64,000 nt of DNA. Source: Achromobacter denitrificans NBRC 15125. GTDB taxonomy: Bacteria > Pseudomonadota > Gammaproteobacteria > Burkholderiales > Burkholderiaceae_B. The notes beneath the pieces are model-generated. The model saw nothing but the letters and a program-made list of their open reading frames with translations. It was not told the DNA's origin and did not search any database. The stretch lies in assembly GCF_001571365.1 (NCBI RefSeq), contig NZ_BCTQ01000014.1, positions 1-64,000 on the forward strand. Direction: 5' to 3'. The position numbers and the translations under genes were made by a program. Within the stretch, counting starts at the first letter, position 1. Each line of letters opens with the position of its first letter. Below are positions 53,687-63,971 of the stretch, one piece after another.

Positions 53687-55000
53687 ATGCGATCCCACCG
53701 TATTGCCTTAACTTTTGCCGCCATCATGACGGCTTTCGCAGGCGCCTCCGCGCATGCCGCCACCGAGATCCAATTCTGGCACTCGATGGAAGGCGCCCTG
53801 GGCGACCGCGTGAACGGCCTCGTCGACGAATTCAACAAGAAAAACCCCGACTACCAGGTCAAGGCAGTTTACAAGGGCAACTACGGTGAATCCATGAACG
53901 CCGGCATCGCCGCGTTCCGCGCCGGCAACGCGCCCGACATCCTGCAAGTCTTCGAAGTGGGCACCGCCACCATGATGTACGCCAAGGGCGCCATCAAGCC
54001 GGTGCAGCAGATGTCCGAGGAAGTCGGCAACCCGATCGATCCGAAGGAATTCATCGGCGCCGTGGCCGGCTACTACTCGTCGGCCGACGGCAAGCTGGTG
54101 TCGATGCCCTTCAACAGCTCGACCGTGGTGTTCTACTACAACAAGGACGCCTTCAAGAAGGCCGGCCTGGACGCCGACAATCCCCCCAAGACCTGGGAAG
54201 AGCTGGCCGCCGCCGGCCAGAAGCTGAAGGCCGCCGGCCAGGAATGCGGCTACACGACCTCCTGGCCGTCGTGGGTCCAACTGGAGACGTTCTCGGCCTG
54301 GCACAACGTGCCCTACGCCACCAAGGACAACGGCTTCGGCGGCCTGGACGCGCGCATCGCCATCAACACCCCGCTGCACGTGCGCCACCTGGAGAACCTG
54401 GCCAAGCTGGGCAAGGAAGGCATCTTCATGTACGGCGGGCGCGGCGACGAGCCCAACTCGCTCTTCATCAGCGGCAAGTGCGCCATGATCACCGGCTCGT
54501 CCGGCCTGCGCGCCAACATCGCCAAGAACGCCAAGTTCGAATTCGGCACGTCCACCCTGCCGTATTACTCGGACGTCCAGGGCGCGCCGCAGAACACCAT
54601 CATCGGCGGCGCCTCGCTGTGGGTCTTCGCCAACAAGAAGCCGGAAACCTACAAGGGCGTGACCGCGTTCTTCAAGTTCCTGGCCAGCCCGGAAATCGCC
54701 GCCCGCTGGCACCAGCAGACCGGCTACGTGCCCGTCACCAAGGCCGCCTACGAGCTGACCAAGAAGGAAGGCTTCTACGAGAAGAATCCCGGCACCGAAG
54801 TCGGCGTGAAGCAGTTGAACGTCGAAACCACCGCGCAATCGCGCGGCCTGCGCCTGGGCTTCCTGCCGCAGATCCGCGAGATCGAGGACGCTGAAATCGA
54901 GCGCATCGTCTCCGGCAAGGTTGCCGCCAAGGACGGCGCCGAGAACATCGTCAAGCGCGGCAACGAGCTGCTGGAAAAGTTCGAGAAGAGTGTAAAGTAA
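53687..55000 (+). CDS. ugpB: sn-glycerol-3-phosphate ABC transporter substrate-binding protein
   Basis: A 437-residue periplasmic receptor. A signal peptide ending AHA precedes [42 protein letters not shown], very close to E. coli UgpB, with [18 protein letters not shown] and [11 protein letters not shown]. It binds glycerol-3-phosphate and glycerophosphodiesters. ATG 53687 follows GGAGGA. It heads the ugpBAEC operon; a hairpin after it separates the receptor from the permease genes. Confidence 0.94.
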   Translation: MRSHRIALTFAAIMTAFAGASAHAATEIQFWHSMEGALGDRVNGLVDEFNKKNPDYQVKAVYKGNYGESMNAGIAAFRAGNAPDILQVFEVGTATMMYAKGAIKPVQQMSEEVGNPIDPKEFIGAVAGYYSSADGKLVSMPFNSSTVVFYYNKDAFKKAGLDADNPPKTWEELAAAGQKLKAAGQECGYTTSWPSWVQLETFSAWHNVPYATKDNGFGGLDARIAINTPLHVRHLENLAKLGKEGIFMYGGRGDEPNSLFISGKCAMITGSSGLRANIAKNAKFEFGTSTLPYYSDVQGAPQNTIIGGASLWVFANKKPETYKGVTAFFKFLASPEIAARWHQQTGYVPVTKAAYELTKKEGFYEKNPGTEVGVKQLNVETTAQSRGLRLGFLPQIREIEDAEIERIVSGKVAAKDGAENIVKRGNELLEKFEKSVK

Positions 55001-55089
55001 CGCCCTTCCGAAATGCCGGCCCGGCCCTGTCAATCGGTATTTTCCATGCCGCGACAAGGACTTGGGCTCTTCGGCACCACGCAGTACAA

Positions 55090-55123
55090 GGCTTAAGGCC
55101 CTGCTTTTTTAGGGCTTTAAGCC
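55090..55123 (+). terminator. Partial terminator between ugpB and ugpA
   Basis: GGCTTAAGGCCCT (55090-55102) pairs with AGGGCTTTAAGCC (55111-55123) at 12 of 13 positions around a T-rich loop. It lies in the 197-base ugpB-ugpA gap and probably limits read-through, keeping receptor above permease. The rest of the gap shows no gene. Confidence 0.6.
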
Positions 55124-55197
55124 TGTCGTATTTTGCGAATGCGGTTTCAGGCGGCGGTTACTCCAACCGCCGCTTTTCTGTACCTTGGGTTCCCCCT

Positions 55198-56079
55198 ATG
55201 GAAAAACGCGTTGTATTCGGGCACAAGACCTTGCCCTATCTGCTGCTCCTGCCGCAGCTCATCATTACCGTGGTCTTCTTCTTCCTGCCTGCCGGCCAGG
55301 CCATGTGGCAATCGATGCGGCTGGAAGATGCTTTCGGGCTATCGTCCGAATTCGTCGGACTGGACAACTTCATCGACCTGTTCTCGCAACAGGCGTACCT
55401 GGACTCCTTCCGTGTCACCGCCGTCTTCTCGATCCTCGTGGCGGTGGTCGGCCTGGGCGTGTCCCTGCTGCTGGCCGTCATGGCAGATCGCGTGATCCGC
55501 GGCGCCGGCCTCTACAAGACGCTGCTGATCTGGCCCTATGCCGTGGCGCCCGCCGTCGTCGGCGTGCTGTGGCTGTTCCTGTTCTCGCCCTCCGTCGGCA
55601 TCCTGGCCGTGGCCCTGCGCCATGCCGGCGTCGACTGGAACCCCCGCCTGGACGGCAACCAGGCCATGCTGCTGGTGCTGATCGCCGCGGTGTGGAAGCA
55701 GATTTCGTACAACTTCCTCTTCTTCCTGGCCGGCCTCCAGTCGATCCCGCGCTCGCTCATCGAAGCCGCCGCCATCGACGGCGCCAGCCCGTCGCGCCGC
55801 TTCTGGAGCATCGTGTTCCCGCTGCTTTCGCCCACCACCTTCTTCCTGCTGGTGGTCAACATCATCTATGCCTTCTTCGACACCTTCGCGGTGGTGGACA
55901 CCACCACGCAGGGCGGTCCCGGCACGTCGACCTCGATCCTGGTCTACAAGGTGTACAGCGACGGCTTCCGCGGCCTGGACCTCGGTTCGTCCGCGGCCCA
56001 GTCGGTAGTGCTGATGTTCATTGTGATTGCCTTGACGGTCGTGCAGTTCCGCTACGTCGACCGCAAAGTGCAGTATTGA
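55198..56079 (+). CDS. ugpA: sn-glycerol-3-phosphate ABC transporter permease UgpA
   Basis: A 293-residue permease of the MalF/UgpA type with six membrane segments. [20 protein letters not shown] at the start, and the ATPase-docking EAA loop ([21 protein letters not shown]), match UgpA. The ribosome site before ATG 55198 is weak (TTGGG), possibly helped by the upstream hairpin. It forms the membrane channel with UgpE. Confidence 0.93.
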   Translation: MEKRVVFGHKTLPYLLLLPQLIITVVFFFLPAGQAMWQSMRLEDAFGLSSEFVGLDNFIDLFSQQAYLDSFRVTAVFSILVAVVGLGVSLLLAVMADRVIRGAGLYKTLLIWPYAVAPAVVGVLWLFLFSPSVGILAVALRHAGVDWNPRLDGNQAMLLVLIAAVWKQISYNFLFFLAGLQSIPRSLIEAAAIDGASPSRRFWSIVFPLLSPTTFFLLVVNIIYAFFDTFAVVDTTTQGGPGTSTSILVYKVYSDGFRGLDLGSSAAQSVVLMFIVIALTVVQFRYVDRKVQY

Positions 56080-56100
56080 TTTTGTCCGAGGCTACAAACA

Positions 56101-56952
56101 ATGGTTGAACGCCGTCCCTGGCTGGATATTCTGGCCCACGTCATCCTGCTCTGCGGCGTGGCGATGGTGGCATTTCCGCTCTACGTCACCTTCGTCGCGT
56201 CCACCCAGACCGCGCAGGAAGTGGCGTCCGCGCCGATGTCGCTCATTCCCGGCAAGCATTTCGTCGACAACTACATGCAGGCGCTGTTCGGCGGCTCGTC
56301 CGGCGGTTCGTCGGGCGCGCCGGTGGGCCGCATGATGTACGTCAGCCTGATCATGGCGCTGGCGATCTCCATCGGCAAGATCGCCATCTCCCTGCTGTCG
56401 GCCTTCGCGGTGGTGTACTTCCGCTTCCCCGGCCGCATGTTCTTCTTCTGGATGATCTTCGTCACGCTGATGCTGCCGGTGGAAGTGCGCATCGCGCCCA
56501 CCTACAAGGTGGTGGCAGACCTCGGCCTGCTCAACAGCTACGCCGGCCTGACCCTGCCGCTGATCGCCTCGGCCACGGCCACCTTCCTGTTCCGGCAGTT
56601 CTTCCTGACCGTGCCGGACGAGCTGATCGAAGCCGCGCGCATCGACGGCGCCGGCCCCGTCCGTTTCTTCCGCGACGTGCTGCTGCCGCTGTCCAAGACC
56701 AGCATCGCCGCGCTGTTCGTGATCCAGTTCATCTACGGCTGGAACCAATACCTGTGGCCGCTGCTGGTGACCACGCAGGAAGACATGTACCCCGTCGTCA
56801 TCGGCATCAAGCGCATGATCAGCGGCGGCGACAGCGTGACCGAATGGAACATCACCATGGCCACCGCCATGCTGGCCATGATCCCGCCGGCGCTGGTCGT
56901 CATCCTGATGCAGAAATGGTTCGTCAAGGGTCTGGTCGACACTGAGAAATAA
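56101..56952 (+). CDS. ugpE: sn-glycerol-3-phosphate ABC transporter permease UgpE
   Basis: A 283-residue permease of the MalG/UgpE type with six membrane segments and EAA loop [21 protein letters not shown]. It opens [20 protein letters not shown], and ends with [12 protein letters not shown], both UgpE-like. An unusual Gly/Ser-rich stretch ([12 protein letters not shown], about residues 64-75) lies in the first periplasmic loop. It begins 21 bases after ugpA. Confidence 0.93.
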   Translation: MVERRPWLDILAHVILLCGVAMVAFPLYVTFVASTQTAQEVASAPMSLIPGKHFVDNYMQALFGGSSGGSSGAPVGRMMYVSLIMALAISIGKIAISLLSAFAVVYFRFPGRMFFFWMIFVTLMLPVEVRIAPTYKVVADLGLLNSYAGLTLPLIASATATFLFRQFFLTVPDELIEAARIDGAGPVRFFRDVLLPLSKTSIAALFVIQFIYGWNQYLWPLLVTTQEDMYPVVIGIKRMISGGDSVTEWNITMATAMLAMIPPALVVILMQKWFVKGLVDTEK

Positions 56953-57002
56953 ATCTCACCCGCCCTCGCCCGCCCGCACACGACTCCGAACACGAATAAC
57001 AC

Positions 57003-58091
<1,089 letters not shown>

Positions 58092-58196
58092 GCGCCTGTC
58101 GGGCGGGATCCGGCGCCCGCGCGCGCCCGGTCCTGCCCAGCCCGCCCCTTTCCGCGGCCAGGCCGGGCAGGCAGGCGAATCGCGGGCAAATCCACT

Positions 58197-59312
58197 TCAT
58201 GGGAGCGTTTCCGGGAACCGAGGCTGAGCAATGGGCGGCTTGGCCTGGCGCATCAGCGCCATCGCCATCGACGACACCGAGGCCACCAGCGCCTCGCCGG
58301 TATCGGAATTGCTCATGACCAGCACGGCCAGCTTCTCGTCCGGCGCCAGCACCAAACGCGAATGGAAGGCTTCGGTCGCGCCGCTGTGCAGACGCAGCGA
58401 GGCGTCCCCCAGCGGCTCCTCGCAGGGGCGCGCCAGCCATGACAGCGCCAGCCGACACTCCAGGCCCAGGCCGCCGGCCGCGGTTTCCAGGTCCAGCACC
58501 GCGCGCGCCGACGGGCTGCTCAGCACGCGCCTGCCCTCGTAGGCGCCATCGGCGAACAGCATGCGGAAGAAGCGCGCCATCTCGGAGGCGCTGAGCCACA
58601 GGCCGTCGGCCGCCTCGTTCGCCTGCGGCGTCTCGGTCCAGGGCTCGCCGCGCCGGTGGCCCGAGGCCCGCAATTCCAGCATCCGCGGGCCGGGCACGAA
58701 GCCCGCGCGCGGCATGTTCAAGGGCTGCAGGATCGCCCGCCGCACATAGGCGTCGAAGGGTTCGCCGGCCCGGCTCGCCACCATGTCGCCCAAGAGCGCG
58801 TACGCCATGTCGGCGCGGGCCCGGCCCATGGTGTCTTCCGGCGCCGCGGGATGCACGGCGAGCAGGCGCCAGGCCGTAAAAGGATCCGCGCCCAGCCACT
58901 GCATGGCATTGCGGCGCGGCTGGATCTCCCAGTCGGGCAGCGCCTGCGCCGCCGGCTGGTCCAGCGGCAGCCGGCCTGCATCGGCAGCGTGCAGCACGCT
59001 GGCGGCGGTAAGGAGCTTGCTGATGGCCCCGACCCGGTAGAGCGTGTCGGCGGAGGCGCCGCGATGGCGTTCCGGGTCGGCGTAGCCGAAGCCCGTGCTC
59101 CACACCACGCGCTGGTCGTCGACGATGGCGATGGACAGGCCCGGAACGTCCAGCGCGTTCATGTCGTAGGGAATGCGGCGCGCCAGGTAATCAATCACCG
59201 CCACATAGTCGCCTTCGGCCACCGTGGGCGGCGCGGCGGGCGGCAGGCCCTGGCAGCCGCCGATGGCGGCAAGCAGCGTCCCGATGGCAAGCAGGCGGCT
59301 CAGGGAGAACAT
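58197..59312 (-). CDS. Serine-hydrolase (beta-lactamase)-fold lipoprotein lacking catalytic residues
   Basis: A 371-residue protein of the class C beta-lactamase/DD-peptidase fold. The signal peptide ends in lipobox IGGC (Cys20), so it is a lipoprotein. The fold is clear (PGLSIAIVDDQRVVWSTGFGYADP, LYRVGAISKLLTAASV, YALLGDMVASRAGEPFDAYVRR, LRLHSGATEAFHSRLVLAPD). But the nucleophile of the S-x-x-K motif is alanine: A96-I-S-K99, where relatives have GSISK. The tyrosine of Y-x-N is also lost (R166-A-D168 in place of YSN). The third motif survives as H309-S-G. Hydrolysis is unlikely; a binding or sensing role is suggested. It follows rstB by 132 bases. Confidence 0.85.
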   Translation of the reverse strand: MFSLSRLLAIGTLLAAIGGCQGLPPAAPPTVAEGDYVAVIDYLARRIPYDMNALDVPGLSIAIVDDQRVVWSTGFGYADPERHRGASADTLYRVGAISKLLTAASVLHAADAGRLPLDQPAAQALPDWEIQPRRNAMQWLGADPFTAWRLLAVHPAAPEDTMGRARADMAYALLGDMVASRAGEPFDAYVRRAILQPLNMPRAGFVPGPRMLELRASGHRRGEPWTETPQANEAADGLWLSASEMARFFRMLFADGAYEGRRVLSSPSARAVLDLETAAGGLGLECRLALSWLARPCEEPLGDASLRLHSGATEAFHSRLVLAPDEKLAVLVMSNSDTGEALVASVSSMAMALMRQAKPPIAQPRFPETLP

Positions 59313-59382
59313 GGCGGGCGGCGTAGCCTCTGAAAGGAAGTGCCGCCATGCTAGTCAGGCGCCGCGCCGCGATCTTTCCCGC

Positions 59383-59433
59383 TTTGTACGAAGTTTGTGA
59401 AGATTGCGGCGCGGGTTTGTAAAGTTTCTTTAC
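59383..59433. promoter_or_regulatory. Phased TTTGT repeats upstream of the lipoprotein gene
   Basis: TTTGTA (59383-59388), TTTGTG (59394-59399) and TTTGTA (59416-59421) are spaced by 11 and 22 bases, so they lie on one helical face; a weaker TTGC falls at the missing 11-base step. GTAAAG and CTTTAC (59419-59433) form a small dyad at the end. Phased direct repeats are typical of OmpR-family regulators such as the RstA-like protein next door. Confidence 0.5.
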
Positions 59434-59444
59434 GTCTCCCGACG

Positions 59445-60737
59445 TCAGGCGGTCTTCCAGGCGATGACGAAGCGCGCGCCGCCCAGCGGGCTCTCGGAAG
59501 CCTGCACCGTGCCGTTGTGCCAGCGCGCCACCCGGCTCACGATGGCCAGCCCCAGGCCCACGCCGCCCGTGCCCCGGTCGCGGCTTTCGTCCAGGCGGAT
59601 GAAGGGCTCGAAGATGCGCTCGCGGTCCGCGGGCGGGATGCCCGGGCCGTCGTCGTCCACGATCAGCACGTACTCGCGCGCCGAGGCGCCCAGCAGGCTG
59701 ACCTGGACCTGCCCGCCCGCGTGGCGGATGGCGTTCTGCAACAGGTTCAAGAGCGCGCGCGTCATGTAGCGTTGATGCAGGTGCACTTCGCGAACCCGGC
59801 ACAGCGCCACTTCGCAGCGCACCCCCGACAGGCCGGCCTCGAAGCCCGCGTGCTGCACCACCGAATCGAGCCAGCCGCGCGCGTCCTGCGGCTGCAAGGC
59901 GACGCCGTCGCCCTTGTGCTCCAGGCGGGCATACATCAAGAGTTCCGACGCCATGGCGTCCAGCTCGGCCACGTCGCTCTTCATCTCTTCGACCAGGCGC
60001 TTGCGAGCCGCCGGGTCGTCTTCGCGGTCGATCATGTCCAGCTCGAAGGACAGGCGCGCGATCGGCGTGCGCAACTCGTGCGACACGGCATTGGTCAGCT
60101 CCTGCTGGTTGCCGATCAGCGCGCTGATGCGGTCGGACATCTGGTTGAAGGTGTCGCCCAGGTTGCGGATGCTGGAATGGCGCGACAGCCTGGCGCGGGC
60201 CTGCAGGTCGCCCTGCCCCATGCGCAACGCCGCCGTCTTCAGGGCCTCCAGGTCGCGCCAGATCGGCAACGCCCACACCAGCATGAAGGCGCACAGCAGC
60301 AGCCCCAGCGCGGAGTACACCGCCGCCATCACCCAGGGACCGACGGGCGGCTCCGGCGGCAGCCTGACCTCCAGCCATTGATCGCCGGGGCCGGACAGCG
60401 CGGTCACGAAGGTCTGCATCTTGTCGCGCATGATGAACCGGCCGGAAGCGATCTCGGCCTGCTCTTCCGCGCTGGCCTCGTAGCTGTCGGCCGGCGCCAC
60501 CTTCAGCGCCAGGCCGTAGTGCGGCGCGAGCTTGTCGCGGACGTAGGCCTCGCGCTCGGTCGGCGGGACCCGCCCCAATTCCTGCGCCAGGCTGTGGATC
60601 TGGCCGCGCACGGCTTCGCGCGTGTAGGCGCCGCTGACGGGTTCGAAAAAGTAGTTGGCGGAGCGGTCCACGACCTCGTTCGAGATCACGAACCCCACCG
60701 CCAGCACCACGAACAGCCGCAGGACGAACCTAAGCAT
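59445..60737 (-). CDS. Sensor histidine kinase, RstB-like
   Basis: A 430-residue inner-membrane kinase with segments at about 5-22 and 135-157 flanking a periplasmic sensor of about 110 residues, then HAMP (about 158-210), the phospho-acceptor H220 (AVSHELRTPIARL), and the ATPase domain with N-box LLNLLQNAIRHAGG, DDDGPGIPP and GGVGLGLAI. It follows E. coli RstB closely (FNQMSDRISALI, RIFEPFIRLDESRDRGTGG). The start ATG 60737 overlaps the end of the regulator gene by eight bases. The signal is unknown. Confidence 0.88.
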   Translation of the reverse strand: MLRFVLRLFVVLAVGFVISNEVVDRSANYFFEPVSGAYTREAVRGQIHSLAQELGRVPPTEREAYVRDKLAPHYGLALKVAPADSYEASAEEQAEIASGRFIMRDKMQTFVTALSGPGDQWLEVRLPPEPPVGPWVMAAVYSALGLLLCAFMLVWALPIWRDLEALKTAALRMGQGDLQARARLSRHSSIRNLGDTFNQMSDRISALIGNQQELTNAVSHELRTPIARLSFELDMIDREDDPAARKRLVEEMKSDVAELDAMASELLMYARLEHKGDGVALQPQDARGWLDSVVQHAGFEAGLSGVRCEVALCRVREVHLHQRYMTRALLNLLQNAIRHAGGQVQVSLLGASAREYVLIVDDDGPGIPPADRERIFEPFIRLDESRDRGTGGVGLGLAIVSRVARWHNGTVQASESPLGGARFVIAWKTA

Positions 60738-61431
60738 CGCCGCCCTCGTGCGCCTTGGGCGAGAACAGATAGCCCTTGCCCCACACGGTCTTGATGCGGG
60801 CCGGATCGCGCGGATCGTCATCCAGCTTGCGGCGCAGCTTGCTCACGCAGACGTCCACGCTGCGGTCCAGCCCATTGAACTCGATGCCCCGCACCGCGTT
60901 GAGCAGGTCGTCGCGGGTCAGCACCTGACCCGCCTGGCTGGCCAGCGCCCACAGCATTTCGAATTCCATGGTGGTGAGATCGACCTCGGCGCCGGCCAGG
61001 ACCACGGCGCGGGTGCGGCGGTCTATGGCCAGCGGGCCGAATTCCAGGCGCTCCGGCGGCTCTTCCACCTGGCTGTGGCGCCGCAGCAGCGCCCGCACCC
61101 GCGCCAGCAGCACGCGGGGCTCGACCGGCTTGATGACGTAGTCGTCCGCGCCGGACTCCAGGCCCAGGATCTGGTCCAGGTCGTCCTCGCGGGCCGTGAG
61201 CATGAGGATGGGCGCGGCCGAGAAGGCGCGCAGGTCGCGGCAGACCTGCAGGCCGTCGCGGCCGGGCAGCATCAGGTCCAGGATGGTGATGGCTGGCTCA
61301 TGGCGGCGGAATGCCTCCACCGCGTGATCGCCGCGGTACGCCTGGGCGACGTTGAACCCGTGCTGCTCCAGGAACTGCGCGATCAGGCGCGACAGCTTCG
61401 GATCGTCTTCGACTAGCAAAGCCTTGGTCAT
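60730..61431 (-). CDS. Response regulator, RstA-like (OmpR family)
   Basis: A 233-residue regulator. The receiver has D9/D10, phospho-acceptor D52 (TILDLMLPGRDG) and K101 (YVIKPVE); the winged helix has VDVCVSKLRRKLDDDPRDPARIKTVWGKGYLF. It pairs with the overlapping RstB-like kinase. The phased repeats at 59383-59421 are a natural target. It lies 120 bases after the orphan livK, separated by an intrinsic terminator. Confidence 0.89.
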   Translation of the reverse strand: MTKALLVEDDPKLSRLIAQFLEQHGFNVAQAYRGDHAVEAFRRHEPAITILDLMLPGRDGLQVCRDLRAFSAAPILMLTAREDDLDQILGLESGADDYVIKPVEPRVLLARVRALLRRHSQVEEPPERLEFGPLAIDRRTRAVVLAGAEVDLTTMEFEMLWALASQAGQVLTRDDLLNAVRGIEFNGLDRSVDVCVSKLRRKLDDDPRDPARIKTVWGKGYLFSPKAHEGGDA

Positions 61432-61442
61432 GGTGTCCAGAC

Positions 61443-61490
61443 AATAAAAACACGAAAAACCGGGCCGGAAGACTGTCGCTTCCGGCCCGG
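61443..61490 (-). terminator. Intrinsic terminator after the second livK
   Basis: CCGGGCCGGAA (61460-61470) pairs perfectly with TTCCGGCCCGG (61480-61490) around nine bases. On the minus strand the stem is followed by T-rich sequence (two T5 runs, from the A5 runs at 61445-61449 and 61455-61459). It ends the orphan livK transcript, insulating rstAB. Confidence 0.8.
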
Positions 61491-61551
61491 CCTGGTATCG
61501 AACGGCAGGCGGGTCGCGCCGCCGCCACGGGCCCGGGAGGCCCGCCTGGGA

Positions 61552-62679
61552 TTACTTGTAGACGGTCTTGGAGCCGTCCTTGTGCCAGGTGAACACGTCG
61601 AACTGGAAGTTCGTCAGGTCGCCTTGCTTGTTCCAGGACACCTTGCCGATCGGGGTATCGAAGGAATTGGCGTGCAGGTACTTGGCGACCTTGGTGGGGT
61701 CGTCCGAGCCCGCGCCCTTGATGCCGTCCGCGATGACCTGGGTGGCCGCGTAGGCCGTCATCTGGAAGGCGCCGCTGGCGTTGCGCTTCTTGGCTTCGAA
61801 GGCCTTGACGATGTCCGCGTTGGCGGCGTTCTGGGTGAAATCGGCCGGCAGCGTCAGCAGCATGCCCTCGACGGCGTCGCCGGCGATGGCGTTGATGTCC
61901 GGGTTGCCCGTGCCTTCCGGACCCATCCACTTGGCCTTCACGCCCTGCTCGGCCGCCTGGCGCAGCAGCAGGCCCATTTCGGGGTGGTAGCCGCCGTAGT
62001 AGACGAAGTCCACGCCCTGGCTCTTCAGCTTGGTGATGACGGCGGAATAGTCGCTGTCGCCGGCGTTGATGCCTTCGAAGATCGCGACGGGCACGCCGCC
62101 CTTCTCCAGGTCGTTCTTGACGGCGGTGGCGATGCCCTGGCCATACGACTGCTTGTCGTGCAGCACGGCGGCCTTCTTGGGCTTGATCTTTTCCAGGATG
62201 AACTTGGCGGCGGCCGGGCCCTGCTGGTCGTCGCGGCCGATGGTGCGGAAGATGAACTCGTAGTTCTTGCCGTCGGTCAGGGCCGGCGACGTGGCCGACG
62301 GGGTCACCATGACCACGCCTTCGTTGTTGTAGACGTCGGCGGCGGCGATGGTCGCGCCCGAGCACACGTGGCCCACGACGAAACCGATCTTGCTGTTGAC
62401 CACGCGGTTGGCGGCGACCGGGCCCTGCTTGGGCTCGCAACCGTCGTCGATCACCACGGTTTCCAGCTTCTTGCCGTTCACGCCGCCCGCGGCGTTGATG
62501 CGCTCGACGGCGGTGTCCACGCCTTCGCGGACCATATCGCCATACTGCGTGACCGCGCCGGTGGTGGGACCGACGACGCCGATCTTGATGGTCTGCGCCT
62601 GCGCTCCCGCGGCAAAGGCCATGCCCGCGGCGACGCCCAAGGCGGCGATGACCGGGGTCAGACGGAATACTGGCTTCAT
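61552..62679 (-). CDS. Orphan branched-chain amino acid binding protein (LivK paralogue)
   Basis: A 375-residue periplasmic receptor very like the operon LivK at 46.5 kb: shared RLTPV signal start, DDGCEPKQ, HVCSGATIAAADVYNNEGVV, RTIGRDDQQGPAAAKFI, HDKQSYGQG, FEGINAGDSDYSAVITKLKSQGVDFVYYGGYHPEMGLLLRQ. It has both disulphide cysteines. No permease or ATPase genes flank it, so it probably feeds the LivHMGF system with another specificity, as LivJ and LivK do in E. coli. AGAGGAG precedes ATG 62679. An own terminator follows. Confidence 0.9.
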   Translation of the reverse strand: MKPVFRLTPVIAALGVAAGMAFAAGAQAQTIKIGVVGPTTGAVTQYGDMVREGVDTAVERINAAGGVNGKKLETVVIDDGCEPKQGPVAANRVVNSKIGFVVGHVCSGATIAAADVYNNEGVVMVTPSATSPALTDGKNYEFIFRTIGRDDQQGPAAAKFILEKIKPKKAAVLHDKQSYGQGIATAVKNDLEKGGVPVAIFEGINAGDSDYSAVITKLKSQGVDFVYYGGYHPEMGLLLRQAAEQGVKAKWMGPEGTGNPDINAIAGDAVEGMLLTLPADFTQNAANADIVKAFEAKKRNASGAFQMTAYAATQVIADGIKGAGSDDPTKVAKYLHANSFDTPIGKVSWNKQGDLTNFQFDVFTWHKDGSKTVYK

Positions 62680-62985
62680 GTTGGACTCCTCTAATGATTT
62701 GTAATCGTTAGTTTTGTGCACCGAGCGGACGCCGGATCATTTCCAGGCCCGGCACGCCTGCTGGACTGCCTGTTGCACGGCACTTGGCCCTGGTCACGCC
62801 CGGTTGCATTGCGATTGCAGGGCAAGCATACACTGAAAAATCGGGGATTCCGGGCCCGTTCCGGGGCCGATTTGACGCGCCTCGCCTTATTGCGCCGCCG
62901 CATTCTTTCCCGCTCCGGCTTATACCCGCCGCCATATATGCAAAAGACGATTTATTCGTTTGCGTTACTTAGGCGGCGCGGCATC
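62680..62985. other. 306-base divergent intergenic region
   Basis: It separates the orphan livK (minus) from the hydrolase gene (plus) and must hold both promoters. I found no convincing -35/-10 pair with right spacing, no strong dyad and no short ORF with a good ribosome site. Confidence 0.4.
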
Positions 62986-63600
62986 ATGGCCGCCATGAGA
63001 CTCCAACCGATCATCGTTCCCGGATGGAAAAACTCCGGACCCGAACACTGGCAATCGCGCTGGGCGGCCATGCTGCCCCATGCGCGCCGCGTCGAGCAGG
63101 GCGACTGGGAACACCCGGCGCCCTCCGAATGGATCGCGGCGCTGACGGCCGAGGTCAGCCAGGCGCGCAGCCCCGTCCTGCTGATCGCGCACAGCCTGGG
63201 ATGCGTGATCAGCGCCTCCCTGCCCGTGCCGCTGCGCGCCAAGGTCGCCGGCGCGCTGCTGGTCGCGCCGGCCGACGTCGAGCGCGACGGCGCGCCCGCG
63301 TGCCTTGCCGCGTTCGCGCCCATCTCGCGCCAGTCGCTGCCGTTCCAGAGCGTGGTGGTGGCCAGCGACAACGATCCCTATTGCCAGCTCGAACGGGCCC
63401 GCGGCTTGGCCCGCGACTGGGGCAGCCGGCTGGTGGTGGTGCCGGGCGCCGGCCACATCAATGCCGACAGCGGCCTGGGCGAATGGCCCCAGGGCCTCAA
63501 GCTGCTCGGCGCCCTGCGCCGGCGCGCGGTCTGGCGCGTCTCGCCTCCGCCCGAACGCATCGCTCCCATCCCCGCGCGGCCGCTCTCGCAACACGCATGA
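62986..63600 (+). CDS. Alpha/beta hydrolase, RBBP9/YdeN type
   Basis: A 204-residue serine hydrolase of the RBBP9/YdeN group: PIIVPGWKNSGPEHWQSRW at the start, nucleophile serine in LIAHSLGCV, acid in ASDNDPYC, and histidine in GAGHINADSGLGEWP. Members are small esterases of unknown physiological substrate. The start could be ATG 62986 or ATG 62995 (MRLQPII); neither has a clear ribosome site. A C-terminal tail of about 25 residues (VSPPPERIAPIPARPLS) is extra and proline-rich. Confidence 0.83.
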   Translation: MAAMRLQPIIVPGWKNSGPEHWQSRWAAMLPHARRVEQGDWEHPAPSEWIAALTAEVSQARSPVLLIAHSLGCVISASLPVPLRAKVAGALLVAPADVERDGAPACLAAFAPISRQSLPFQSVVVASDNDPYCQLERARGLARDWGSRLVVVPGAGHINADSGLGEWPQGLKLLGALRRRAVWRVSPPPERIAPIPARPLSQHA

Positions 63601-63971
63601 GCGCGCAGGGCCCGCCGGCCCTCGCTCATGACGTGTAAACGAGCTGACAACCATGTAATAAGCCGTTCCAGCTTTGCGGGCGAGGCCCCGGGCTCCCTTC
63701 GTGCGCGCCGGCGGCCGGTCCCGGCACGCGCAACGTTGGCAATAAGAATGTCGGGACTTGAAATATTTCGGGGTCGTATGGCCCCTAGAATCCCCCCGAC
63801 TTGAACGCAGCCGGCGGGCGCCGCAGCCTGCCACGAACCGAGCCGCGGCGCGCGCCGCGGCCTGCGCACGCCCCCGCGCGCGCCCGTCCGCGGGCCCGCC
63901 CGCCGGCCTTCCCTCTTGCAGCAGAGGCCCCTCATTACGCTGTCAACCAGCTCTTGCTAGAAGGACTCCAC
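63601..63971 (+). promoter_or_regulatory. 371-base leader region of the last gene
   Basis: No gene is visible. TAGAAT at 63786-63791 could be a -10 box, but no -35 lies at 17 bases; a TTGAAA lies 22 bases away. If used, it gives a leader of about 175 bases that contains the 20-base GC palindrome at 63842-63861. ACTTGAA occurs twice (near 63756 and 63799), and GGGG (63770-63773) faces CCCC (63782-63785). Confidence 0.35.
63842..63861. repeat. 20-base perfect GC-only palindrome
   Basis: The ten bases GCCGCGGCGC at 63842-63851 are followed directly by their reverse complement at 63852-63861. The element has no loop, consists only of G and C, and lies about 110 bases before the last gene's ATG. 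Confidence 0.6.

Noticed and set aside
58197-59312. Antibiotic-resistance class C beta-lactamase
   Set aside because: The catalytic serine and the Y-x-N tyrosine are missing, so hydrolysis is not expected.
62872-62900. TTGACG as a -35 box for the hydrolase gene
   Set aside because: Nothing like a -10 box follows at 16-18 bases.
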